Part shown: positions 1 through 6,870 of the stretch, piece by piece
Position numbering within the stretch: position 1 is the first letter of the stretch
Layout of the letters: each line of letters opens with the position of its first letter
Origin: Vibrio splendidus
GTDB taxonomy: Bacteria; Pseudomonadota; Gammaproteobacteria; Enterobacterales; Vibrionaceae
Direction of reading: 5' to 3'
DNA length: 64,000 nucleotides
Assembly (NCBI RefSeq): GCF_003345295.1
Contig: NZ_CP031055.1
Coordinates: 620,001-684,000, forward strand
The notes under the pieces: generated by a model
Seen by the model: the letters and a program-made list of their open reading frames with translations, nothing else
Databases searched by the model: none
Told to the model about the DNA's origin: nothing
Position numbers and translations under genes: made by a program

Positions 1-1
1 A

Positions 2-472
2 TTCATGGGTAATGGCGAGAAAGCACTCGACCATTTCAACCGTTTTTGGATTAACTCAACCTTTGGCTTGTTGGGCCTAATCGATATTGCCAGTGAAGCG
101 GGTATCACCAAATATGACGACAAGTCGTTTTCTGATGCGATTGGTCACTATGGGGTAGGGAATGGGCCGTACTTTATGGTGCCGGGTTATGGTCCTATTA
201 CGACTCGTGAAGTGACGGAGCAAGTGGATAGTCTGTATGTACCTTTGTCATTAATTAGCTTCTGGGCGAGCCTCGGAAAGTGGGCGTTCGAAGGCATGGA
301 AACTCGTGCTCAGTTAGTTTCTCAAGAAGCTCTGTTGGATGACTCGCCAGATCCATATGCTCTGACTCGTGAAGTTTACATTCAACGTCGTGACTTTAAA
401 GCCGAAATCGAACCGGAAGAAGTCGATCTTGAAGAAGAAGATTTCATTGACGGATATCTAGAAGATTACTAG
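2..472 (+). CDS. mlaA: MlaA (VacJ) family outer-membrane lipoprotein, C-terminal part
   Basis: This is the 3' part of a gene that begins before the window; the reading frame is open from the first bases, so the ATG at position 5 is internal. The visible 156 residues carry the MlaA signature: an N-x-F-x-x-N-S-T-x-G-x-x-G-L segment near the start, then YGVGNGPY and the PGYGPITTR stretch. MlaA is the outer-membrane lipoprotein of the Mla system, which removes mislocalised phospholipids from the outer leaflet and hands them to periplasmic MlaC. The signal peptide and lipobox must lie upstream and are not visible. The C-terminus is strongly acidic (an E/D-rich tail over the last 25 residues), a variable part of the family. 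A terminator follows at 501-537. Confidence 0.9.
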   Translation, partial: FMGNGEKALDHFNRFWINSTFGLLGLIDIASEAGITKYDDKSFSDAIGHYGVGNGPYFMVPGYGPITTREVTEQVDSLYVPLSLISFWASLGKWAFEGMETRAQLVSQEALLDDSPDPYALTREVYIQRRDFKAEIEPEEVDLEEEDFIDGYLEDY

Positions 473-500
473 ATATAAGGTTTTGAATATCAGATAAAAG

Positions 501-537
501 AAAGGCTCGATGTTGATAAGAACATCGAGCCTTTTTA
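501..537. terminator. Bidirectional Rho-independent terminator between mlaA and fadL
   Basis: Perfect inverted repeat with arms AAAGGCTCGATGTT and AACATCGAGCCTTT around a short loop, followed by T residues on the plus strand and a T-rich stretch on the minus strand. It lies between two convergent genes and can serve both. Confidence 0.85.
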
Positions 538-566
538 ATGTTTATTACTTTGATTCAGTAAATAGA

Positions 567-1871
567 TTAGAAGCGGTAGTTAGCTTGGATACCCACTAAC
601 CAGATGCTACCTGTCACTTCACCTTCGAAGTCGCCACCAAATGGTGCTGATGCTGCATCGTCTTCAAGCATTTTTGCGTCTTTCGCTAAAATGTAAGTGA
701 AACCTGCGTCTAGAGTTAGTTGCTCAGACCATTGGTAGCCTGCACCAATACTTAACCAAGTACGGTCTGTTTCAGGAATAGTTGCAGTGCGGTGCTCTTC
801 GCTTACTGCTGATGTGTCGTATGCGATACCAGAACGTAAAGCTAACTTAGGTGTCATTTGGTAAGTTGTACCAATCGCAAAGCGGTAGTTGTCTTCCCAA
901 TTTTCTTCTTTTATATCTTGCGAACTAGCAGGTCCAAACTCAGGGATATCGGCAACTAACTCTTTAAAGCTGCTCCAATTCGTCCAGTTTACACTCGCAT
1001 GTATTGCAACTTTCTCAGTTAATTGATGAAAGCTCGCTAGTTCGGCAGTAGCCGGCAATGCTAGTTGCATTGAACCATTGTATTGAGACTTAACCGGAGT
1101 ACCTATAGCGCCGGCTACGGCATCAAAACCTACACCTTTTGCGTGGCCTTCCAGTGTAAGGTCAACTTCTGATTTGTAGGTAAAACCAAGGCGGTTGTTT
1201 TCATTGATTTGCCACGCAGTACCTAACTGCCAACCCCATGCAGTGTCATCACCTTCCATGTACTTTAAAGCAGTCCCTGTTGGTAATGGAACAAGGGAAT
1301 TCGCGGTAGATGCTGCGCCAAAGCTGCCTTCAGCCATGATGTAACGAACACCACCACCAACAGATACACTCTCAAGTACTTGGTATGCCGCGTTTAAGTT
1401 TAGCTCCATTGTGGTAACACTTGCCTCGTTACCATGGTTCGCACCGCCAAAGTCTTTGCCTAGGTCTGTTTCCATGCCGTAGTTAGTGCCAGCAGCAAAG
1501 CCCAACGCAAATTTTTCGTTGTACTTATGAGAAACATAAAAGTTTGGGATCACTGCGCTATGAGCGAAATCGCTAGAGTTCGATGAAGTAGACTTACCCA
1601 TCATAGAGGTAGAAGTACCGTCGATATCAATGTTTGGATCAACATAGATACCACCAACAGAAACTTGAGTACCTTCTAGGTAAGTCAGCATTGCAGGGTT
1701 ACGCCACTGTGCGTCTGCACCGTCAGCCATTGCAGCTTCACCAGCGTACGCACGGCCAAGACCTGTTGCTGAGTATTCTGCTAGTTGAAAACCTGCCGCG
1801 TGAGTGACGGTAGAAGTCGAAAGTAGTCCAACTGCCACTGCAGCAGATAGAAGAGTCTTATTCATTTTCAT
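567..1871 (-). CDS. fadL: FadL-type long-chain fatty acid outer-membrane transporter (paralogue 1)
   Basis: A 434-residue beta-barrel of the FadL/TodX family, which takes long-chain fatty acids (and sometimes other hydrophobic compounds) through the outer membrane for acyl-CoA activation inside. It has an N-terminal signal peptide ending in THA, with the mature protein starting AGFQLAEYSATGLGRAYAG. Residues NPAML around position 58 match the conserved NPA hatch motif, and the chain ends in NYRF, a C-terminal aromatic residue typical of proteins inserted by the Bam complex. It is the downstream member of a tandem pair; the second fadL-like gene lies just upstream with its own terminator between, so the two are probably transcribed separately. 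A FabR-like palindrome lies about 170 bp upstream of the start. Which of the two is the main fatty acid porin cannot be told from sequence. Confidence 0.93.
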   Translation of the reverse strand: MKMNKTLLSAAVAVGLLSTSTVTHAAGFQLAEYSATGLGRAYAGEAAMADGADAQWRNPAMLTYLEGTQVSVGGIYVDPNIDIDGTSTSMMGKSTSSNSSDFAHSAVIPNFYVSHKYNEKFALGFAAGTNYGMETDLGKDFGGANHGNEASVTTMELNLNAAYQVLESVSVGGGVRYIMAEGSFGAASTANSLVPLPTGTALKYMEGDDTAWGWQLGTAWQINENNRLGFTYKSEVDLTLEGHAKGVGFDAVAGAIGTPVKSQYNGSMQLALPATAELASFHQLTEKVAIHASVNWTNWSSFKELVADIPEFGPASSQDIKEENWEDNYRFAIGTTYQMTPKLALRSGIAYDTSAVSEEHRTATIPETDRTWLSIGAGYQWSEQLTLDAGFTYILAKDAKMLEDDAASAPFGGDFEGEVTGSIWLVGIQANYRF

Positions 1872-2036
1872 TATTATGTTCGCTGAATCATAAGTATTTA
1901 GTGTCGTGATTCTACGTTTAGAGTTATTACTTTAAAAATGAAATTCGAATAAAACAGTGTTTTAGGGATTAAATGAGTAAATGTGTTTAATTATTAGAGA
2001 AATAATCTAAATGTTTCGGCTGTGTTGCGAAGTTTG

Positions 2037-2054
2037 AGCGTACACTTGTAGGCA
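2037..2054. promoter_or_regulatory. FabR-like operator upstream of fadL paralogue 1
   Basis: The 18-mer AGCGTACACTTGTAGGCA closely matches the FabR (YijC) operator AGCGTACAnnTGTnCGCT known from enterobacterial fabA and fabB: the left half is perfect, TGT is kept in the right half, and two of the last four bases match. It lies about 170 bp upstream of the fadL start codon. No promoter was firmly placed relative to it. Assignment to FabR is inference from motif similarity. Confidence 0.45.
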
Positions 2055-2114
2055 TATTTTGCCTCTGCAGGCTACAGCTGTAAGCTTAAATTGATGTTGG
2101 TCAGTGGGTTATGC

Positions 2115-2147
2115 AATAAAAAAGGGTCGCGTAATGCGACCCTTTGG
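2115..2147 (-). terminator. Rho-independent terminator of the upstream fadL paralogue
   Basis: Stem AAAGGGTCGC / GCGACCCTTT with a five-base loop. On the minus strand the stem is followed by a run of T (AAAAAA on the plus strand). It sits just downstream of the minus-strand gene ending at 2168 and separates the two fadL transcripts. Confidence 0.85.
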
Positions 2148-2167
2148 GATTGTTAACTTCGATTATA

Positions 2168-3430
2168 TTAGAAGCTACGGCTGTACTGCAGACCTAGTAG
2201 GATTGCATCAGCATGTGTAGTTGCGCTAACAGATGTCGCACCTAAGCTTTCTTCAACTTTAGTGTCATCACCTAGTAGGTAAGTGAAACCAAAGTCTACG
2301 TTAGAGTCTGTATTAATGTGGTACGTAAAACCAGCAGAGAACCACTGACGATCTGAGTCAGGAACTGAGATAGAAGTTAGTGAGTCTTGCGCACTTGTGT
2401 CATACATGTAACCAGCACGTAATGTCCAATCAGTGTTTAGGTAGTAAGTACCACCAATAGCGTAGTGCCAACCATCTTGCCACTTGTAGTCTTTTTGGTA
2501 TGCGCCAGTACCACCACTTAATGCGTAAGCTAGTGTTGATTGTGTAGGGTCTAGGTTCTCAAAATCAATTGAGTCAAATGCACTCCAACCAATCCACTGT
2601 ACAGAGTAGTGAACTGCAAACTTAGTGTCTTCGATTTTATGGAAGCCAGAGAACTCAGCCATATCTGGTAGAGGAAGAGTGATTTCCTGACCGTTATCGT
2701 CTTCAGCTGTGAACTCTGGGCTGTAGCGGTATGAGAAACCAAAGCGGTTGTTTTCATCTAACTCGTAGACTGTACCTACATTGAAGCCTACAGCCCAACC
2801 AGTTGCACCATCCACGTCAAGTAGGCTTGTACCTGCTGCTTGGCCAAAACCGATACCAGCAGTACGTTTCATTGTACCTTCACCATAGATTAGGTCTAGA
2901 CCGGCACCAAAGCTCCATTGATCGTTTAGACGGTATGAACCTGCTAGACCGAAGTTGATGCTCATTACATCTGTTAAACCGCCATATTCACTAGCTAGGT
3001 AATCATCTGAAAACTCAGTTTTAGTACCGAAGTTAGAGTAAGCGTTCACACCCCAAGCAAACTTTTCATTAACAGGAACAATGAGGTGAATGTTTGGAGC
3101 TACAGAAGTATCACCAACATCATCAACGCTATCGACTGGCATTGCGCCACCAAGCGTATTGTAGCTAGTATCTTTCACTTCAATCATTGAAGTGATTGTT
3201 TCAAAACCAAGAGATAGCTCAGTTTTGTCAAATAGTGCCATTGCTGCAGGGTTACGTGCCATTACTGACGCGTTATCTGCGATTACTGCATCACCAGCGA
3301 AAGCACGGCCGATGCCGGTTGCTGATTGTGCGTTAAGTTGGAAACCTGCTGCCATCGCTTGCGAAGACGCCAGTGTAATGGTTACTGCTAAAAGAGACTT
3401 TTTAAACAGACGCGTGTTGTTGGTAGTCAT
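2168..3430 (-). CDS. fadL: FadL-type long-chain fatty acid outer-membrane transporter (paralogue 2)
   Basis: A 420-residue FadL-family outer-membrane protein. The signal peptide ends in AMA, and the mature chain starts AGFQLNAQSATGIGRAFAG. NPAAM around residue 60 is the conserved hatch motif, and the C-terminus YSRSF ends in phenylalanine as expected for an outer-membrane barrel. It resembles its downstream neighbour over the whole length and probably arose by an old duplication; the tandem arrangement next to fadI-fadJ fits a fatty acid uptake and degradation neighbourhood. Upstream there is a perfect 16-bp palindrome (3473-3488) and a half-conserved FadR-like sequence (3521-3537), so regulation by fatty acid status is plausible. 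Substrate differences between the paralogues cannot be inferred. Confidence 0.93.
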   Translation of the reverse strand: MTTNNTRLFKKSLLAVTITLASSQAMAAGFQLNAQSATGIGRAFAGDAVIADNASVMARNPAAMALFDKTELSLGFETITSMIEVKDTSYNTLGGAMPVDSVDDVGDTSVAPNIHLIVPVNEKFAWGVNAYSNFGTKTEFSDDYLASEYGGLTDVMSINFGLAGSYRLNDQWSFGAGLDLIYGEGTMKRTAGIGFGQAAGTSLLDVDGATGWAVGFNVGTVYELDENNRFGFSYRYSPEFTAEDDNGQEITLPLPDMAEFSGFHKIEDTKFAVHYSVQWIGWSAFDSIDFENLDPTQSTLAYALSGGTGAYQKDYKWQDGWHYAIGGTYYLNTDWTLRAGYMYDTSAQDSLTSISVPDSDRQWFSAGFTYHINTDSNVDFGFTYLLGDDTKVEESLGATSVSATTHADAILLGLQYSRSF

Positions 3431-3472
3431 TCATTTATTCCTTTATATATCCGCCTCTACAGGGCGATTAAT

Positions 3473-3488
3473 TTGAGCAATTGCTCAA
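3473..3488. promoter_or_regulatory. Perfect 16-bp palindrome upstream of fadL paralogue 2
   Basis: TTGAGCAATTGCTCAA is a perfect palindrome about 45 bp upstream of the fadL start codon. Its size and position fit an operator for a dimeric regulator overlapping or just downstream of the promoter. I do not recognise the regulator. Confidence 0.4.
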
Positions 3489-3520
3489 TGGTGGCTGATC
3501 CTATTCGCAAGTATACGATA

Positions 3521-3537
3521 TACAAATCCGACCATTG
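3521..3537. promoter_or_regulatory. Possible degenerate FadR site upstream of fadL paralogue 2
   Basis: TACAAATCCGACCATTG keeps the right half (TCCGACCA) of the FadR operator TGGTCnGACCA but has three mismatches in the left half. The position, about 90-107 bp before the start codon of a fatty acid porin, makes it worth listing, but the match alone is weak. Confidence 0.25.
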
Positions 3538-3663
3538 GAAATTTTGAGGGTAAAATTATGGAAATGACGCCTATCTGGCACGAAAATGGTGTGAAATGCT
3601 GTTTTTTAGAGTTTTAACTCTAGAGGTATTGGTGTGGTGAATGATTTTGCGGTTTATTGATAA

Positions 3664-3706
3664 ATAAAGCCCAGCAATATCAGTGATATACTTGCTGGGC
3701 CTTTTG
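3664..3706 (-). terminator. Stem-loop terminator downstream of the DUF3379 gene
   Basis: Long inverted repeat built on AGCCCAGCAA / TTGCTGGGCC, with the extra complementary arms ATATC / GATAT close to the loop. T-rich sequence follows on the minus strand (complement of TAAATAAAG). It lies about 20 bp after the stop of the minus-strand DUF3379 gene. Confidence 0.65.
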
Positions 3707-3727
3707 TGACGGGGCTTTGAGAGCGAA

Positions 3728-4456
3728 TTAGCTCATCGGTTTAATCATTTTGGTTAGCTTTTCGGCGATTTTAGAGACATCCTCGCCATCTTCGCCGACA
3801 AGGATCAAACTGCTGCCATCGATCGGTGTTACTGAGCCTGACATGCCTTTTTCATCAAAGTCGATAGACTTGTCAGTCGGAATTCCAGTTAAAAACAGAG
3901 TGACCTTGCCTTTTTCGCCTTGAAAAACCATGTGCATTGCGTTGGACTTGCCAAAGCCACAATGGTTCAGGTAATAGACGTGGTAAGGGAAGGCTTCATC
4001 AAATTGATAAGCGAATGGATTCATTTTTGCGTTGATCTGTTGTGATGTCACTTGTTCGTCGATTGAACTCACAAAGCTTTTTTCATCAACAACATGTTTC
4101 ATTGCAGTATCGACTAAACTTGCTTGAGCAGGAGCAACCAGTGCATTTCCCCAATTAACCTGTCCTACAAGTAAGCCAGCAATGAATGCCACTGAAGCGG
4201 CCATCGCCATTGCCCGTCTAGCAAACGTAGGTCTTACTACTTTGCTTTCTTCGCTTGAGGTCTGATTGAACAGAATACGATCAGCAAGATCGTCTGGCAC
4301 ATCGACATTCATCGCTGAATGGATCTGCTTATCAAGCGATAGTACATCGTCTAAGAAGTGACTATTGGCTTCACTACTTGCTACAGCATCGATAATATCT
4401 GGTGTTCGTTGTTTAGGTTCCGACAAAACACGACGACGAAATTCTAAATCATCCAT
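3728..4456 (-). CDS. DUF3379 family single-pass membrane protein, probable regulator of the adjacent ECF sigma factor
   Basis: A 242-residue protein with a cytoplasmic N-terminal part, one hydrophobic segment at about residues 81-101 (RAMAMAASVAFIAGLLVGQV) and a periplasmic C-terminal domain of about 140 residues. This matches the DUF3379 family of vibrios and shewanellas. Its ATG lies inside the end of the upstream ECF sigma gene (8-nt overlap), so translation is probably coupled. Pairing of a sigma factor with a single-pass membrane protein is the classic layout for an anti-sigma factor, and this is the likely role, though the family has no established function known to me and no zinc-binding HxxxCxxC motif is visible. 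The signal sensed by the periplasmic part is unknown. Confidence 0.75.
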   Translation of the reverse strand: MDDLEFRRRVLSEPKQRTPDIIDAVASSEANSHFLDDVLSLDKQIHSAMNVDVPDDLADRILFNQTSSEESKVVRPTFARRAMAMAASVAFIAGLLVGQVNWGNALVAPAQASLVDTAMKHVVDEKSFVSSIDEQVTSQQINAKMNPFAYQFDEAFPYHVYYLNHCGFGKSNAMHMVFQGEKGKVTLFLTGIPTDKSIDFDEKGMSGSVTPIDGSSLILVGEDGEDVSKIAEKLTKMIKPMS

Positions 4457-5025
4457 TATGTTGCCCCCTCTCTGCCTCTTCTGTATCCAGCATCTCTTTC
4501 AACTGATTTCGAGCTCTGAATAAACGTGTCATTACTGTGTTTTTGTTGAGATTGAGGATATCTGCAATCTCTTCACCACTAAATCCACCAATCACTTGTA
4601 GGAAGAGTGGTTCACGGTAATCGACTTCAAGTTTCATGATCTGAGCTTGCAACCACAAATGTTGATGGTGCGGGTCATCACTGACACTAGCATCATTACC
4701 ATGATCATCGATATCAACTAGATCAAACTGTTTGCGTTCAAAGCGACGTGCGTTTCTCGCGCCTCAAGATAGTAATAAGCCAAGACTTAGCGGCTTTTTC
4801 ATCTTGAAGGCTATCTAATGACTTCCATGCACGAAGGCAAGTTTCTTGCACTAAATCTTCGGCAATGGTTTTGTCTTTGCATAACCAATAAGCGTAGCGA
4901 AAGAGGTCACGATGATAAGCACGCACGAGTGCTTCGTATTTTCTTTGTTTGTCCATATCAGAGTTGACCGGACGCTTGGCAGTTTTCTTTCCAAACATTT
5001 TTATTATCGACACACGAGCCTCCAT
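4449..5025 (-). pseudogene. ECF (RpoE-like) sigma-70 factor gene with a +1 frameshift
   Basis: Two minus-strand reading frames together encode one ECF sigma factor of about 191 residues. The first (4738-5025) has sigma region 2, including YAYWLCKDKTIAEDLVQETC and AAKSWLITILRRE. The second frame (4449 up to about 4750) has region 4 with EEIADILNLNKNTVMTRLFR, a helix-turn-helix. Reading GAGAAACGC as GAG-AAC-GC by removing one A of the AAA run (plus strand TTT at 4753-4755) restores a continuous frame, with a sensible linker ENARRFERKQFDLVDIDD. As given, translation stops after region 2, leaving a protein without promoter -35 recognition. No slippery heptamer is present, so programmed frameshifting is unlikely; a real mutation or a sequencing error in a short homopolymer is more likely. 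Start: ATG at 5025, or M10 (MFGKK) as an alternative. Overlaps the DUF3379 start by 8 nt. Confidence 0.85.
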
Positions 5026-5166
5026 AATTGCTCTGTGTATAGCTGTCTTCTATACGTTGTGCTTTGTTTTTATATTCTGTTTCGTTTTTAGAGCTACTGA
5101 TTTGCAGGAAATCGTAAAATCACAATGAAAATTGATCTACTTCAAAATCTAAGGCTTCGAACAAGC

Positions 5167-5172
5167 TATAGT
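5167..5172 (+). promoter_or_regulatory. -10 element of a putative small-RNA promoter
   Basis: TATAGT is a good sigma-70 -10 hexamer; no strong -35 hexamer is visible at the expected distance. The predicted start, about 7 nt downstream (near 5179), coincides with the first base of a stable 5' stem-loop, which supports a separate short transcript. Confidence 0.4.
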
Positions 5173-5178
5173 ACACCT

Positions 5179-5342
5179 TGTCGTCTAGTTAGTCATTCGT
5201 GGCTAGCATGTTGAGCAAGACGACACTTCCTTTTGAAGGCTGACTTTACTTTCTCCTAATCAGGAAACTGATTATTTCAATTGGCGTTAAGTTAATTGCT
5301 TTATATACATTCCGACCACACAGCTTTGTGTGGTTTTTTTTT
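5179..5342 (+). ncRNA. Putative structured small RNA upstream of fadI
   Basis: A unit of about 164 nt without an ORF. A 5' stem-loop pairs TGTCGTCT (5179-5186) with AGACGACA (5218-5225). A second hairpin, AATCAG-GAAA-CTGATT (5258-5273), has a GNRA tetraloop. A strong Rho-independent terminator (5314-5342) ends in a run of T. A -10 element lies 7 nt before the first stem. The terminator has no protein-coding gene upstream on the same strand, so something non-coding must be transcribed towards it, or it is an attenuator of a long fadI leader. A separate fadI promoter lies further downstream, which favours an independent sRNA. Family and targets are unknown to me. Confidence 0.5.
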
Positions 5343-5343
5343 G
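5314..5343 (+). terminator. Rho-independent terminator of the putative small RNA
   Basis: ACCACACAG / CTTTGTGTGGT stem followed by a long uninterrupted T run. Very strong by eye, with no coding gene upstream on the plus strand. Confidence 0.85.
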
Positions 5344-5498
5344 CCTCAAGAAAACAATCCTCACACACTGCAATAACAGCGCCTACTCATAATAGTTTAG
5401 TCTCTTAGGACAACCTTTCCCCCCAAAAGGTTCGCTTGAAGGTGCAGTTAAATTTTCAAACAGTGAGATACTCGTATCACGTTTATTTAAACGCTCGT

Positions 5499-5526
5499 TT
5501 GATTTTATTAACAACTTCTTTACAAT
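5499..5526 (+). promoter_or_regulatory. Sigma-70 promoter of fadI-fadJ
   Basis: TTGATT (5499-5504), a 16-bp spacer and TACAAT (5521-5526). The predicted transcription start near 5533 falls inside the FadR operator, and the leader is about 30 nt with a good ribosome-binding site (AAGGAG at 5552-5557). Confidence 0.6.
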
Positions 5527-5528
5527 GC

Positions 5529-5545
5529 TTCAGGTCAGACCTCTT
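5529..5545. promoter_or_regulatory. FadR operator overlapping the fadIJ transcription start
   Basis: TTCAGGTCAGACCTCTT contains the perfect FadR core GGTCAGACC (E. coli consensus AACTGGTCnGACCTGTT). It overlaps the predicted +1 of the fadI promoter, the expected position for repression that is relieved when long-chain acyl-CoA binds FadR. The fadR gene is not in this window. Confidence 0.8.
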
Positions 5546-5562
5546 AACATTAAGGAGAAACC

Positions 5563-6870
5563 ATGGGCAAACAGGAAGTCAAAACCCGTTCTGGAGAACG
5601 TGTTGCCGTTGTCGCTGGATTACGAACCCCATTCGCTCGTCAGAGCACTGAATTTAGTCAAGTGCCTGCGGTTGACCTAGGCAAAATGGTCGTGAGTGAA
5701 ATGCTTGCGCGAACAGATATCGATCCTGCGCTTATTGAACAAGTGGTGTTCGGCCAAGTAGTGCAAATGCCAGAAGCACCGAACATTGCACGTGAAATCG
5801 TGTTGGGTACAGGCATGGACATCAATACCGATGCCTACAGTGTGACACGAGCATGTGCGACCAGCTTCCAAGCGGCAGTTAACGTGGCCGAGAGTATTAT
5901 GGCTGGCACGATTGATGTTGGTATTGCTGGTGGGGCGGATTCTTCTTCTGTATTGCCTATCGGTGTTTCCAAAAAATTGGCTGCAAATTTATTGGCATTG
6001 AGTAAAACGAAAACGTTGGGCCAAAAGCTCAAGATATTAAAAACGTTATCCGTTAAAGATCTTATGCCTGTGCCACCTGCTGTTGCTGAATATTCTACAG
6101 GCCTTTCAATGGGTCAAACCGCAGAGCAGATGGCAAAAACTCATGGTATCACTCGTCTAGAACAAGATGCGCTCGCTCATCGATCTCACTCTCTGGCTTC
6201 TAAAGCTTGGAAAGAGGGGAAAATCAAAGATGAAGTGATGACGGCATTCCCGGCACCTTATAAAAAGTATCTAGCGGAAGACAACAATATTCGCCACGAC
6301 TCAACGGTTGAAGGCTACGCTAAATTACGTCCAGCATTTGATAGAAAGTACGGCAGTGTAACGGCAGCCAATGCCACGCCTCTTACCGATGGCGGCGCTG
6401 CGGTGATGTTGATGCGCGAAGGTAAAGCTAAAGAGCTAGGCTTAGAAGTGCTTGGCTATATTCGTGGCTATGCATTCTCAGCGATTGGTGTTGAAACGGA
6501 TATGTTGATGGGGCCAACTTACGCGACCTCTCAAGTATTGAAGAATACCGGTCTAGAATTATCAGATCTAACGCTTATCGAGATGCACGAAGCATTTGCA
6601 GCCCAAGTTCTGGCTAACGTTAAAATGTTTGCAAGTGACGAATTTGCTCAGAAAAACCTTGGCCGTGAAAAAGCGCTTGGCGAGATTGATATGGAGAAGT
6701 TCAACGTTCTGGGTAGCTCAATTGCTTACGGACACCCGTTTGCAGCGACTGGCGCACGCATGATGACCCAAACACTACGTGAACTGAAACGTCGCGGCGG
6801 CGGCTTAGCACTGAATACAGCTTGTGCGGCTGGTGGCTTAGGTGCAGCAATGATCTTGGAGGTGGAATAA
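5563..6870 (+). CDS. fadI: 3-ketoacyl-CoA thiolase FadI
   Basis: A 435-residue thiolase, the size of FadI rather than the shorter FadA (about 387). It cleaves 3-ketoacyl-CoA with CoA to acetyl-CoA and a shortened acyl-CoA, the last step of a beta-oxidation round, as the beta subunit partner of FadJ. The nucleophilic cysteine is about C98 in SVTRACATSF. The downstream catalytic motifs are EMHEAFAAQ, GHPFAATGAR and the C-terminal ACAAGGLGAAM. The ATG at 5563 has a strong ribosome-binding site (AAGGAG). The stop codon overlaps the fadJ start as TAATG, so the two are translationally coupled. Expression is likely repressed by FadR through the operator at 5529-5545. Confidence 0.96.
   Translation: MGKQEVKTRSGERVAVVAGLRTPFARQSTEFSQVPAVDLGKMVVSEMLARTDIDPALIEQVVFGQVVQMPEAPNIAREIVLGTGMDINTDAYSVTRACATSFQAAVNVAESIMAGTIDVGIAGGADSSSVLPIGVSKKLAANLLALSKTKTLGQKLKILKTLSVKDLMPVPPAVAEYSTGLSMGQTAEQMAKTHGITRLEQDALAHRSHSLASKAWKEGKIKDEVMTAFPAPYKKYLAEDNNIRHDSTVEGYAKLRPAFDRKYGSVTAANATPLTDGGAAVMLMREGKAKELGLEVLGYIRGYAFSAIGVETDMLMGPTYATSQVLKNTGLELSDLTLIEMHEAFAAQVLANVKMFASDEFAQKNLGREKALGEIDMEKFNVLGSSIAYGHPFAATGARMMTQTLRELKRRGGGLALNTACAAGGLGAAMILEVE

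Noticed and set aside
2093..2110. FadR site (TTGGTCAGTGGG) upstream of fadL paralogue 1
   Set aside because: Only the left half matches; GACC on the right is lost, and it lies about 225 bp from the start codon next to the preceding terminator.
4740..4770. Programmed ribosomal frameshift in the ECF sigma gene
   Set aside because: No slippery heptamer (X-XXY-YYZ) or stop-associated shift site near the junction; a one-base insertion in a short A run explains it better.
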